DNA of 64,000 nucleotides from Blastococcus haudaquaticus. GTDB lineage: Bacteria; Actinomycetota; Actinomycetes; Mycobacteriales; Geodermatophilaceae. Positions 8,294 to 15,410 of this stretch are shown one piece after another (the first letter of the stretch is position 1; the number at the start of each line of letters is the position of its first letter). The notes below the pieces were generated by a model, which worked only from the letters and a program-made list of their open reading frames with translations, was not told where the DNA came from and did not search any database. Location of the stretch: assembly GCF_900230285.1 (NCBI RefSeq), contig NZ_OCNK01000003.1, positions 248,001 to 312,000 of the forward strand, in the 5' to 3' direction. Both the position numbers and the translations under genes were made by a program.

Positions 8294-9469
8294 CTAGCGG
8301 TCCTCCCTGCGAGCCGGCTGGGACCGCTGCCCCACGCGCGGTCCGGTCCGGGTCCGGCGCCGGCCGGGTCGGCCGCCGCGGCCGGCCGGATCGTCGTGGA
8401 GCTCGTCGTAGAGGTCGTCGATCCGGGCGGCGACGGAACGGATGTCCAGGGCGCGCAGGGCGGGCGGGCAGGTGCGGTCACCGGCGCCGCGGGCGAGGGC
8501 GTCTTCCACCGCGGGGAGGAGCGCGTCGCCGACCCCGATGCGCGCGGCGCCGGCCACCTCGGCGTCCAGCTCCTCGAGGCCCGGGCAGCGCCGGTAGACG
8601 ACCGGCAGGCCGGCGGCCAGCCCCTCCAGCACGGCCAGGCCGAACGTCTCGTAGTGCGACGGCGAGACGAGCACGTCCATCGCCGGCAGCACCTCGGCGA
8701 CCGGTTGCTCGCCGACCAGGTGTACCGCGGTTGCGACGCCGAGCCGCTCGGCCAGCGCCGCCAGCTCCGGGCGGGACGCGCCCTCGCCCACCACCACCAG
8801 CTGCCGGTCGCGGCCCAGCGACGGCGCCAGCGCGGTGATCAGCTCGTCGAATCGCTTGCCGGCGTGCAGGCGGCCGACGGCGCCCACCAGCTGCGCGCCG
8901 TCGGCCAGGCCCAGCGCGGACCGGGCACGCTCGCGCCGGCCGGCGTCGAAGGCCACGGCGTCGAGGTCCAGGCCGTTGGGCACCGTGACGACGCGGTCCG
9001 CGGCGATGCCCCAGCCCAGGAGGTTGGCGCGCACGGCGGAGGAGACCGCGACCGTGCGCCTGCCCAGGCGCTCGGCGGCCAGGTACAGCAGCCGGACGGG
9101 CCGGGTCGCCGGTCGGCCCTCCAGCTGGTCGTCCAGCAGGGAGTGCTCGGTGGCCACCACGACCGGCACCCCGGCCAGGCGCGCGGCCAGCCGCCCGTAG
9201 AGGCCGGCCCGGTAGAGGTGCGTGTGCACGACGTCGTACCGGCCGCGCCGCACCAGCCGGGCCAGCCGCAGCACTGCGCCGACCTCCGTGTTGCTGCGCA
9301 TGCCGAGGTCGGTCACCGGAACGCCGTCGGCCCGCAGCTGGTCGGCGACCGAGCCCGCGTTGTACAGGGCGACGACATCCGCGTCGTGCCGCGCGTGCTG
9401 CAGGAGCAGCCGGAGCTGGCTCTCCGCCCCCCCGGCGGCCAGCCCGGTGATGACGTGCAGGACCTTCAC
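8294..9469 (-). CDS. GT4-type (GT-B fold) glycosyltransferase
   Basis: The 391-residue product begins MKVLHVITGLAAGGAE, the usual acceptor-side start of GT4 enzymes. It has HTHLYRAGLYGRLAARLAGVP around residue 97 and the donor-binding motif SPSHYETFGLAVLEGLAAGLP around residue 275, with the E-x7-E glutamates. It should add one sugar from a nucleotide donor to a lipid-linked glycan at the cytoplasmic face. The C-terminal 30 residues are very Arg/Gly-rich and lie outside the fold. ATG at 9469 overlaps the stop of the deacetylase gene (ATGA), so the two are translationally coupled. Sugar and linkage are not predictable. Confidence 0.85.
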   Translation of the reverse strand: MKVLHVITGLAAGGAESQLRLLLQHARHDADVVALYNAGSVADQLRADGVPVTDLGMRSNTEVGAVLRLARLVRRGRYDVVHTHLYRAGLYGRLAARLAGVPVVVATEHSLLDDQLEGRPATRPVRLLYLAAERLGRRTVAVSSAVRANLLGWGIAADRVVTVPNGLDLDAVAFDAGRRERARSALGLADGAQLVGAVGRLHAGKRFDELITALAPSLGRDRQLVVVGEGASRPELAALAERLGVATAVHLVGEQPVAEVLPAMDVLVSPSHYETFGLAVLEGLAAGLPVVYRRCPGLEELDAEVAGAARIGVGDALLPAVEDALARGAGDRTCPPALRALDIRSVAARIDDLYDELHDDPAGRGGRPGRRRTRTGPRVGQRSQPARREDR

Positions 9470-10206
9470 CTCGGCCCTGACCGTCTCCGCACGATGTGGT
9501 GGCGGGCCAGCTTGGCCGCGAGGCGCGGGCCGGTGTCGCGGTCGCCGACGTAGAAGCGGGGGAGGGTGTGCCGGTCGGCGACGGAGTAGTCGCGGGTGAC
9601 GCAGGCGTGGTCGTAGCCGGCCGCGCGCACCGCGTCCGCCGCGGCGGCGTCGAAGTCGCCGTAGGGGTAGCAGAAACCGCGCACCGGGGCGTCGAGGACC
9701 TCCTCGAGCACCCGGCGGCTCTCGGCGACCTCGTTCCGCAGCGTTCCGGCGTCCAGCCCGGCGAGGTGGGCGTGGGTGGAGGAGTGGCTGCCCACCTCGT
9801 GGCCGAGCGCGGCCACCTGGCGGACCTGGTCGGCGGACAGCAGGTCCAGCCGCGGGCCCTCGTCCCAGTCGTTCTGCCCGGCCAGCCGCCCCGCGACGAC
9901 GTACACCGTGCCGGTCATGCCGTGCCGGTCCAGGATCGGCACCGCGTGCTCGAGGAAGTCCACGTAGCCGTCGTCGAACGTGAGCCCGACCAGCCGCGCG
10001 CCCTCACCGCGGTCGTGGGCGTCGACCAGCTCGGCCAGGGAGACCCCGGTCAGGCCCAGGCGCCGGAGTGTGCGGAGCTGGGCGTCGAGCCGCTCCGGGT
10101 GCACCCGGAGCAGGTTCGGGTCGGCGGTCTGCGCCGGGCTGATGGAGTGGTACATCAGCACCGTCGGCAGCGGGCGCGGTGCAGCGCCCGGACGATCGTC
10201 GGCCAT
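9466..10206 (-). CDS. Polysaccharide deacetylase (NodB homology domain, CE4)
   Basis: This 246-residue protein has the CE4 motifs in order: VLMYHSIS near residue 17, GLTFDDGYVDFLEHAVPIL with the catalytic and metal-binding Asp pair, GSHSSTHAHL with the two metal-binding His, and RGFCYPYGDF. CE4 enzymes remove N-acetyl groups from amino-sugar polymers or lipid-linked amino sugars. There is no clear signal peptide, so it may act on a cytoplasmic intermediate or be exported atypically. It is the first gene of the reverse-strand polysaccharide operon. A 14-bp palindrome overlaps its ribosome-binding region. Confidence 0.85.
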   Translation of the reverse strand: MADDRPGAAPRPLPTVLMYHSISPAQTADPNLLRVHPERLDAQLRTLRRLGLTGVSLAELVDAHDRGEGARLVGLTFDDGYVDFLEHAVPILDRHGMTGTVYVVAGRLAGQNDWDEGPRLDLLSADQVRQVAALGHEVGSHSSTHAHLAGLDAGTLRNEVAESRRVLEEVLDAPVRGFCYPYGDFDAAAADAVRAAGYDHACVTRDYSVADRHTLPRFYVGDRDTGPRLAAKLARHHIVRRRSGPR

Positions 10207-10213
10207 GCCCCAC

Positions 10214-10227
10214 CTTCTCCGGAGAAG
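10214..10227. promoter_or_regulatory. 14-bp perfect palindrome at the deacetylase ribosome-binding region
   Basis: CTTCTCCGGAGAAG is fully self-complementary and lies 8 bp upstream of the ATG at 10206. On the reverse strand its 3' half contributes AGAAG to the likely Shine-Dalgarno (AGAAGG). It could be an operator or an RNA fold that covers the ribosome site of the operon's first gene. Confidence 0.45.
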
Positions 10228-10302
10228 TCGTCACCCAGCGTAGTGCGGCGGGTGCCCAGAACAGGACCGCGTGGGGCGAGTGCACCCCGTCGGGGGCAGG
10301 TC

Positions 10303-11352
10303 TCAGCCGCCGGTCCAGGCCAGCAGGTCGTCGGCGTCCCGGGTGTTGATCACGCGGTCCACCGGCACGGCGCACTCGATCGCGCGCTCGACCCCGTTGT
10401 ACTGCCAGTCCAGCTGGCCGGGGGCGTGCGCGTCGGTGTCGATCGCGAACTCGCAGCCGATGTCCACGGCCAGCGAGAGCAGCCGCTTGGGCGGGTCGAG
10501 GCGCTCGGGCCGGGAGTTGATCTCCACCGCGGTGCCGAACTCGACGCAGGCGCCGAACACCGCCTCGGCGTCGAACTGGCTCTCCGGCCGGGGCTTCTGC
10601 TCGCCGTTGCGCTGCCGGCGGCCGATGACCAGCCGTCCGGTGCAGTGCCCGAGGACGTCGGTGTGCGGGTTGGCCACGGCGGTGAGCATCCGCTCGGTCA
10701 TCTGGGCGCTCGGGGCGCGCAGCTCGGAGTGCACGCTGGCGACGACGACGTCGAGCCGGCCGAGCAGCTCGTCGGTCTGGTCGAGGCTGCCGTCGACGTT
10801 GATGTCGCACTCGATGCCGGTGAGGATCCGGAAGGGGCTGAGCTCCTCGTTGAGTGCTGCGACGACGTCGAGCTGCTTCTCCAGCCGCTGCGGGGAGAGC
10901 CCGTTGGCGACGGTCAGCCGGGGGGAGTGGTCGGTCAGCGCCATGTACTCGTGGCCGATCGCCATGGCGGCCTCGGCCATCTCCCGGATCGGGCTGCCGC
11001 CGTCGGACCAGTCGCTGTGCAGGTGCAGGTCACCGCGCAGCGCGGCCCGGAACTCCGCGACGTCGTCGGCCAGCGGGACCAGCTCGGCGTAGGCGTCCTC
11101 GAGCTTCGTCAGGTACTCGGGCACCTCGCCCTTGTGCGCCTGGACGACGACGGCCGCCGTCTTGGGCCCGACGCCCTTGAGGTCCTTGAGCGTGTTCGTC
11201 CGGATCTTCAGGTCGAGCTGCTCGGCGGTGAGGCCGTCGACCACGGCCGCCGCCGTCCGGAACGCCCCGACCCGGTAACTGGGCTCGCGGGCGCGCTCCA
11301 GAAGGAAGGCGATCCTCCGGAGCGCGGCCGCGGGCTCGAGCGGTGTGCTCAG
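10303..11352 (-). CDS. HhH-PHP domain protein (PolX-type phosphoesterase region)
   Basis: The 349-residue product combines a helix-hairpin-helix region (LKGVGPKTAAVV, around residues 60-70) with a C-terminal PHP phosphoesterase. The PHP metal ligands are GDLHLHSDWSDGG, ALTDHSPRL, AVEINSRP and DTDAHAPGQL. It resembles the non-polymerase part of bacterial PolX and histidinol-phosphatase-like PHP proteins; the nucleotidyltransferase domain of full PolX is absent. The family is implicated in DNA-end or phosphate-ester hydrolysis, but the substrate is unproven. A CTG at 11352 follows GAGGGG with a six-base gap and gives the expected N-terminus (STPLEPAAALRR). The only standard start upstream, ATG 11418, would overlap the neighbouring gene by about 56 bp. 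Confidence 0.75.
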   Translation of the reverse strand: MSTPLEPAAALRRIAFLLERAREPSYRVGAFRTAAAVVDGLTAEQLDLKIRTNTLKDLKGVGPKTAAVVVQAHKGEVPEYLTKLEDAYAELVPLADDVAEFRAALRGDLHLHSDWSDGGSPIREMAEAAMAIGHEYMALTDHSPRLTVANGLSPQRLEKQLDVVAALNEELSPFRILTGIECDINVDGSLDQTDELLGRLDVVVASVHSELRAPSAQMTERMLTAVANPHTDVLGHCTGRLVIGRRQRNGEQKPRPESQFDAEAVFGACVEFGTAVEINSRPERLDPPKRLLSLAVDIGCEFAIDTDAHAPGQLDWQYNGVERAIECAVPVDRVINTRDADDLLAWTGG

Positions 11353-11362
11353 TGCCGGCCCC

Positions 11363-11911
11363 TCAGGACCGGGTCTTCTTGATGCGCTTCTCGGACTTCC
11401 GCTGTGCCTTGGCGGCACGCTTCTGGGCCTTCTCGAAGCTCTTCTCGGTGTTGTTCGCGGCCTTCTTGGCGGCGCGGCGGGCGCGGTAGCCGACCGACGG
11501 CTTCCCCTCCGTGTCGACGGCGGCCAGCAGCAGCCCGCCGAGGAGGCCGGTGTTCTTCAGGAAGTTCGAGATCTGCCCGAACTGCTCGGTCGGGTCGTCG
11601 TGCTCCCAGAAGCGGTGCCCGGCCAGCGTGGTCGGCACGATGGACGCCGACAGGACCAGGGCGGTCAGCCGGGGCATCTTGCCCAGTGCGAACAGCGAGC
11701 CCGCGGCCACCTTGACGGCGGCATCGGCCTGCACCCACTGCTGGACGTCGCGCGGCACCTGCACGGGCAGCTGCTTGTCGGCCGTCTCCGCGATCTTCTC
11801 GACGACCGGGGCGGCCCCGGGTACGCGGTCCTCTGGCTTGCGCAGGGTGCTGATGCCGCCGTAGATGAACGGGGCGGCGAGCAATGGCCGGGCGATCCGG
11901 CGGACCAGCAT
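11363..11911 (-). CDS. DoxX-family membrane protein
   Basis: The 182-residue product starts MLVRRIARPLLAAPFIYGGI and has about four hydrophobic segments in the DoxX/SURF4 pattern (FIYGG, AGSLFALGKMPRLTALVL, TTLAGHRFWE). A long Lys/Arg-rich cytoplasmic tail follows, where KKAANNTEKSFEKAQKRAAK is likely helical. The DoxX family includes thiosulfate:quinone oxidoreductase subunits, but many members are uncharacterised small membrane proteins, and I cannot assign a reaction. ATG at 11911 is chosen because GAGGAC lies just upstream. The gene is divergent from the acyltransferase at 12109. Confidence 0.75.
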   Translation of the reverse strand: MLVRRIARPLLAAPFIYGGISTLRKPEDRVPGAAPVVEKIAETADKQLPVQVPRDVQQWVQADAAVKVAAGSLFALGKMPRLTALVLSASIVPTTLAGHRFWEHDDPTEQFGQISNFLKNTGLLGGLLLAAVDTEGKPSVGYRARRAAKKAANNTEKSFEKAQKRAAKAQRKSEKRIKKTRS

Positions 11912-11943
11912 GGTTGTCCTCTTTCCCTCGGTTACCGGTGATG

Positions 11944-11999
11944 AGTCGAGGCGTGCACTGCCCGGAAGATCGTCCGGGCAACCCAGGCGGTACTCGACT
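11944..11999. promoter_or_regulatory. Nested palindromes upstream of the DoxX-like gene
   Basis: An inner inverted repeat TGCCCGGA-AGATCG-TCCGGGCA (11959-11980) is enclosed by AGTCGAG (11944-11950) and CTCGACT (11993-11999). The set lies in the 197-bp divergent promoter region, 33-88 bp from the DoxX-like start. It could be an operator pair or a 5' leader hairpin. Confidence 0.4.
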
Positions 12000-12108
12000 G
12001 ACCGTAGCGACCGGGTCCGGCAGCCGTCCGCCGGGCGTCTCCCGCCTCGGGGTGAAACGTGCTCCCCGGCCTGGCGAGCGGGCCGCACGGGTGGGAACGT
12101 GACGCCCC

Positions 12109-13248
12109 ATGGGTCAGGACGGCGGCGCGCAGTGGCCCGTGGCGCCGGCCACGGGGCTGCCGGAACCGCCCCGGCCGACCATCGACGCGCTCACGGGACT
12201 GCGCATCCTCGCGGCCGTCTGGGTGGTCCTCTTCCACCTCCGGTCCACCGACGTGATGCCGGGGCTCTTGCCCGCCTCCGAACGGCTCGCCTGGTTCGTC
12301 GGGGGCGGCTACGTCGGGGTAGACCTGTTCTTCACCCTCAGCGGCTTCGTCATCGCCTACAACTACCTCGACGGTTTCCAGCGCCTGAGCGGCCGGGCGT
12401 ATGTGCGCTTCCTCTACCTGCGTCTGGCGCGCATCTACCCGCTGCACCTCGCCACCCTGCTCGCCGTGCTGCTGCTCGTCGTCGTGGCCCGGGTGATCCA
12501 CGTCGCGCTGTCGGACGAGAGCGCGTTCGGGGTGGGCAGCTTCGTGGCCAACGTCTTCCTCGTCCACGCCTGGGGCGGTGAGGAGACGTCGTGGAACTAC
12601 CCCGCGTGGTCGATCAGCGCCGAGTGGTTCGCCTACCTGCTCTTCCCGCTCATCGCCGTGGCCTTCGCCCGGTTCGGCGTGCGGACCGCCGCCCGCGCGG
12701 CGGTCGGCGTCCTGGTCACGCTCGCGCTGGGCCTTCCGCTGATCGATGCGACCGCGGACAGCGAGGGGATCCCGTTGGTGCGGGTCTCGGTCGAATTCCT
12801 CGCCGGCTGCTTCCTGTTCGTGCTGCACCGGCACAGTCGCCGACGCGGCGGCCTGCACGCCTGGCTGCTGCCCGTGGCGTTCCTGCTGGTGGGAGTGCTC
12901 ACATGGTGGTCGGACGCCCGCACGATGGTCGTCGCGCCGGCCCTGGTCCTCGTCGTCTGGAGCGCCAGCCTCGCGTCCGGCCCCGTGGCGGCCTGGCTGG
13001 CCTCCCGGCCGATGGTCTTCGCGGGGCAGGTGTCGTTCGCCCTCTACATGACCCACGCCATCGTGCTCCTGGTGCTGAAGAACCTCGTTCCACCCGAGGC
13101 CTTCGCCGGCACACCGCTCGTCGTCCGGTGCTCGGTGCTGGCCGGGTACTGCGTGGTGATGGCCGTGACCGCGGTGGCCGCGTACCTGGTGGTCGAGCGG
13201 CCGAGCCAGGCGTGGATGCGTCGACGCCTCGCCCGGTCCGCCGGCTGA
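12109..13248 (+). CDS. Acyltransferase 3 family membrane protein (OafA/NolL type)
   Basis: The 379-residue product has about ten membrane spans and the acyltransferase-3 hallmarks: IDALTGLRILAAVWVVLFHLR with the conserved His in the first span, GGGYVGVDLFFTLSGFVIAYNY, and RLARIYPLHLATL. These enzymes O-acylate surface glycans, lipids or peptidoglycan sugars, using acyl groups moved across the membrane. No extra SGNH domain is attached. The N-terminal 27 residues are polar and proline-rich. The neighbours do not fix the acceptor, although the polysaccharide locus at 1-10 kb is close. It is transcribed convergently with the PAP2-kinase gene, with only 28 bp between the stops. Confidence 0.85.
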   Translation: MGQDGGAQWPVAPATGLPEPPRPTIDALTGLRILAAVWVVLFHLRSTDVMPGLLPASERLAWFVGGGYVGVDLFFTLSGFVIAYNYLDGFQRLSGRAYVRFLYLRLARIYPLHLATLLAVLLLVVVARVIHVALSDESAFGVGSFVANVFLVHAWGGEETSWNYPAWSISAEWFAYLLFPLIAVAFARFGVRTAARAAVGVLVTLALGLPLIDATADSEGIPLVRVSVEFLAGCFLFVLHRHSRRRGGLHAWLLPVAFLLVGVLTWWSDARTMVVAPALVLVVWSASLASGPVAAWLASRPMVFAGQVSFALYMTHAIVLLVLKNLVPPEAFAGTPLVVRCSVLAGYCVVMAVTAVAAYLVVERPSQAWMRRRLARSAG

Positions 13249-13276
13249 CCCCGACCGCGGTCCTTTCGAAGGCGGT

Positions 13277-14713
13277 TCAGCCGGTGCGGGCGCAGTACAC
13301 GGTGAGCGGCGCCCGCTTGCTGAACAGGAACTCCGCCGACCGATCGCCCATCTCGCCGTCGTAGGCCACCTGGCGCAGCCCCGAGCGGGACTCGACGGTG
13401 ACCTCGGTCGCGGTGAAGTGCCCGTAGCTGCCGGTGTGCTCGCTGACCCCGAGCAGGGTGGCGAGCACGGCGCGGGTCCGGCCGAATCGCAGGTCGGCGC
13501 GCAGGTACTGGACGTCGAGCAGCCCGTCCTCCAGCCGCGGCCGCCAGGCGGGGGACAGGCCGCGCGGGGTGTAGAGGCAGTTGCCGACGAAGATGATCCA
13601 GACCGACAGCGGGCGGCCGTTCACGACCAGCTCCACCGGTGACTGCCGCCGCAGCGTCTGCGCCACGGCGACCGTCAGTGCCAGCCACTTCCCGAGGCGG
13701 CCAGACAGGTGGTCGCGGCGGCGCACCATCTCGGGGTAGGCGCCGATGCTCGAGGTGTTGAGGAACGGCGTCCCGTTGACGTCGGCGACGTCGACCTTCA
13801 CCGCCTGGCCGGAGACGACGGCCTCGGCGGTGTCGTGCGGCGTCTCCAGCCCGACGTCCCGGGCGAAGTGGTTGAGCGTGCCGGCCGCGATGACGGCCAG
13901 GGGCAGCCCGTGCTCGATGGCCACCGCCGCGGCCGCGGCGACGCTGCCGTCGCCGCCCGCGACGCCCAGCGCCTTCGCGCGGCCGGACGACGCCGCCTCG
14001 CCGAGGAGATCGGCGACCCCGGCGTCCTCCGTCATCTCGAGCACCTCCGCGCGCGGCAGGATGCGGCGGATGTCGGCGGCCGGGTCGTAGTCGTCGGGGC
14101 CCGATCGGGGGTTCACCGCCACGACCAGGCCGGCACCCCCGGGCAGGGCCGGGGCCTCGGCGGTGTCGCGCACCCGCGCGGGATCCCGCGGGCGCACCCG
14201 CCACCAGTGCTGCGTGGCGGCGGCCACCGCGGTGCCCACCGCGAGCCCGGCGACGACGTCGCCCGGATAGTGCACGCCGACGTGCACGCGGGAGTAGCCG
14301 ACACCGAGCGCGAGCGGCACCACCGCGGCGCCGGCCAGCGGGCTCTCCATGGCCACGCCGGTCGCGAACGCCGCGGCCGAGGACGAGTGCCCGCTGGGGA
14401 AGGACAGGGTGACGGGGGAGCGGCGGAGCTTGCGATCCGTGCGCAGGTTCTCGAAGTCGGGCCGGACGCGGCCGAAGACCCGCTTGAGGACGACGTTCAC
14501 CACGGCGCTGGAGAAGAGCATCGACCCGACGCCCCGGATCGCCCCCCGGCGCAGGGGGCCCTTGCGGGCGCCGAGCACCGCGGCGATCAGCAGCCAGAGC
14601 CGGCCGTGGTTGGCGGCGGTGGAGATCCGGCGCAGCCAGCGGTCGGCGGGGGTGGTGGGCAGACCGCCGACCCAGGCGTGCAGTCGTCGGTCGAGCTGCC
14701 GGGGGGAGGCCAC
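13277..14713 (-). CDS. PAP2 phosphatase - diacylglycerol/sphingosine kinase-like fusion
   Basis: This 478-residue protein joins two lipid-phosphate activities. Residues 60-165 are a PAP2 phosphatase with the motifs K-x6-RP (KRVFGRVRP, 77-85), PSGHS (106-110) and SRVHVGVHYPGD (141-152). Residues 195-478 are a diacylglycerol-kinase-catalytic type domain with NPRSG (201-205) and GGDGSV (253-258). One half hydrolyses and the other forms a phosphate ester, so the pair may interconvert membrane lipids such as undecaprenyl or glycerolipid phosphates; this is inference. Such fusions are known in actinobacteria. The PAP2 half has several hydrophobic segments. A 17-bp palindrome lies 32-48 bp upstream of the start. 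Confidence 0.85.
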   Translation of the reverse strand: MASPRQLDRRLHAWVGGLPTTPADRWLRRISTAANHGRLWLLIAAVLGARKGPLRRGAIRGVGSMLFSSAVVNVVLKRVFGRVRPDFENLRTDRKLRRSPVTLSFPSGHSSSAAAFATGVAMESPLAGAAVVPLALGVGYSRVHVGVHYPGDVVAGLAVGTAVAAATQHWWRVRPRDPARVRDTAEAPALPGGAGLVVAVNPRSGPDDYDPAADIRRILPRAEVLEMTEDAGVADLLGEAASSGRAKALGVAGGDGSVAAAAAVAIEHGLPLAVIAAGTLNHFARDVGLETPHDTAEAVVSGQAVKVDVADVNGTPFLNTSSIGAYPEMVRRRDHLSGRLGKWLALTVAVAQTLRRQSPVELVVNGRPLSVWIIFVGNCLYTPRGLSPAWRPRLEDGLLDVQYLRADLRFGRTRAVLATLLGVSEHTGSYGHFTATEVTVESRSGLRQVAYDGEMGDRSAEFLFSKRAPLTVYCARTG

Positions 14714-14744
14714 GCCGCGGACGCTAGCCGACGGGGCCCCTGAC

Positions 14745-14761
14745 GATCAGGTCACCTGATC
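14745..14761. promoter_or_regulatory. 17-bp operator-like palindrome upstream of the PAP2-kinase gene
   Basis: GATCAGGT-C-ACCTGATC is a perfect inverted repeat. On the reverse strand a TAGCGT box (14721-14726) lies downstream of it and fits a -10. The palindrome would therefore sit over the -35 to upstream region, which suits an operator. Confidence 0.4.
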
Positions 14762-14776
14762 ACCGTGGGCCGGGCT

Positions 14777-15307
14777 TCAGGTCTTCTGGCGGGCGCGGTA
14801 GGCGGCGACGGTCGAGCGGCTGGCGCAGGTGTTGGAGCAGTACCGGCGGCTGGCGTTGCGCGAGGTGTCCACGTAGACGTCGTCGCAGTTCTCCGCCGAG
14901 CAGACGCCCAGCCGCTGCCAGCCGTGCTGGACGACGACCTGCGACAGCCCCATCGCCACAGTCGTCGTCAGCTGCTCGAGCACCGGCGCGTCCGGGCGCG
15001 CGTAGTGCAGGTGCAGCTCCCCGTCGTGGTCGGTGGCGTAGGGCCGGGGCCGGGCGATGGCCAGCAGCTGGTTGAGCCGGGCGAGGACGTCGTCCTGCGT
15101 CTCCGCCAGCGCGACGGCGCGGACGATCTCGGCGGTGGCGCCGGCCTTGTGCGTCTCGCCGGGCGACAGCTCCAGCGGCGTCCCGGGCGTGAACCAGTCG
15201 TCGTGGGAGGCGAGGAACCGGCGCGCCCACTCCGGGTCGCTGCGGTCGGCGTTGGCCAGTTCGATGGCCAGCTCGACCGCCGTCGACCCGTAGGTGTCGT
15301 AATCCAT
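14777..15307 (-). CDS. CGNR zinc-finger (ABATE domain) transcriptional regulator
   Basis: The 176-residue product has the two-part CGNR layout. An N-terminal ABATE region (LAIELANADR..., residues 10-115) is followed by a C-terminal zinc-finger region LGVCSAENCDDVYVD and RYCSNTCASRSTVAAYRARQ. The four Cys would bind one zinc; the CGNR motif itself reads CASR, a change often seen in the family. These proteins are putative DNA-binding regulators. It is divergent from the MFS exporter at 15411, and a 10-bp-arm palindrome lies between them, so it likely controls that transporter and itself. The inducer is unknown. Confidence 0.8.
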   Translation of the reverse strand: MDYDTYGSTAVELAIELANADRSDPEWARRFLASHDDWFTPGTPLELSPGETHKAGATAEIVRAVALAETQDDVLARLNQLLAIARPRPYATDHDGELHLHYARPDAPVLEQLTTTVAMGLSQVVVQHGWQRLGVCSAENCDDVYVDTSRNASRRYCSNTCASRSTVAAYRARQKT

Positions 15308-15343
15308 GTGACTCCCTACCCCTGGGTGATAGCCTCGGGACGT

Positions 15344-15375
15344 TGTAGGGGGTTAACTCCGTTAGACCCCCTACA
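15344..15375. promoter_or_regulatory. Operator-like palindrome in the CGNR/MFS divergent region
   Basis: TGTAGGGGGT (15344-15353) and ACCCCCTACA (15366-15375) are exact inverted repeats separated by 12 bases that include TTAAC and GTTAG. The site is centred about midway between the divergent starts at 15307 and 15411, as expected for the operator of a self-regulated divergent regulator. Confidence 0.6.
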
Positions 15376-15410
15376 GATTCCTTCCCTGCAAGTGTGAAAC
15401 GAGTGCAGTC

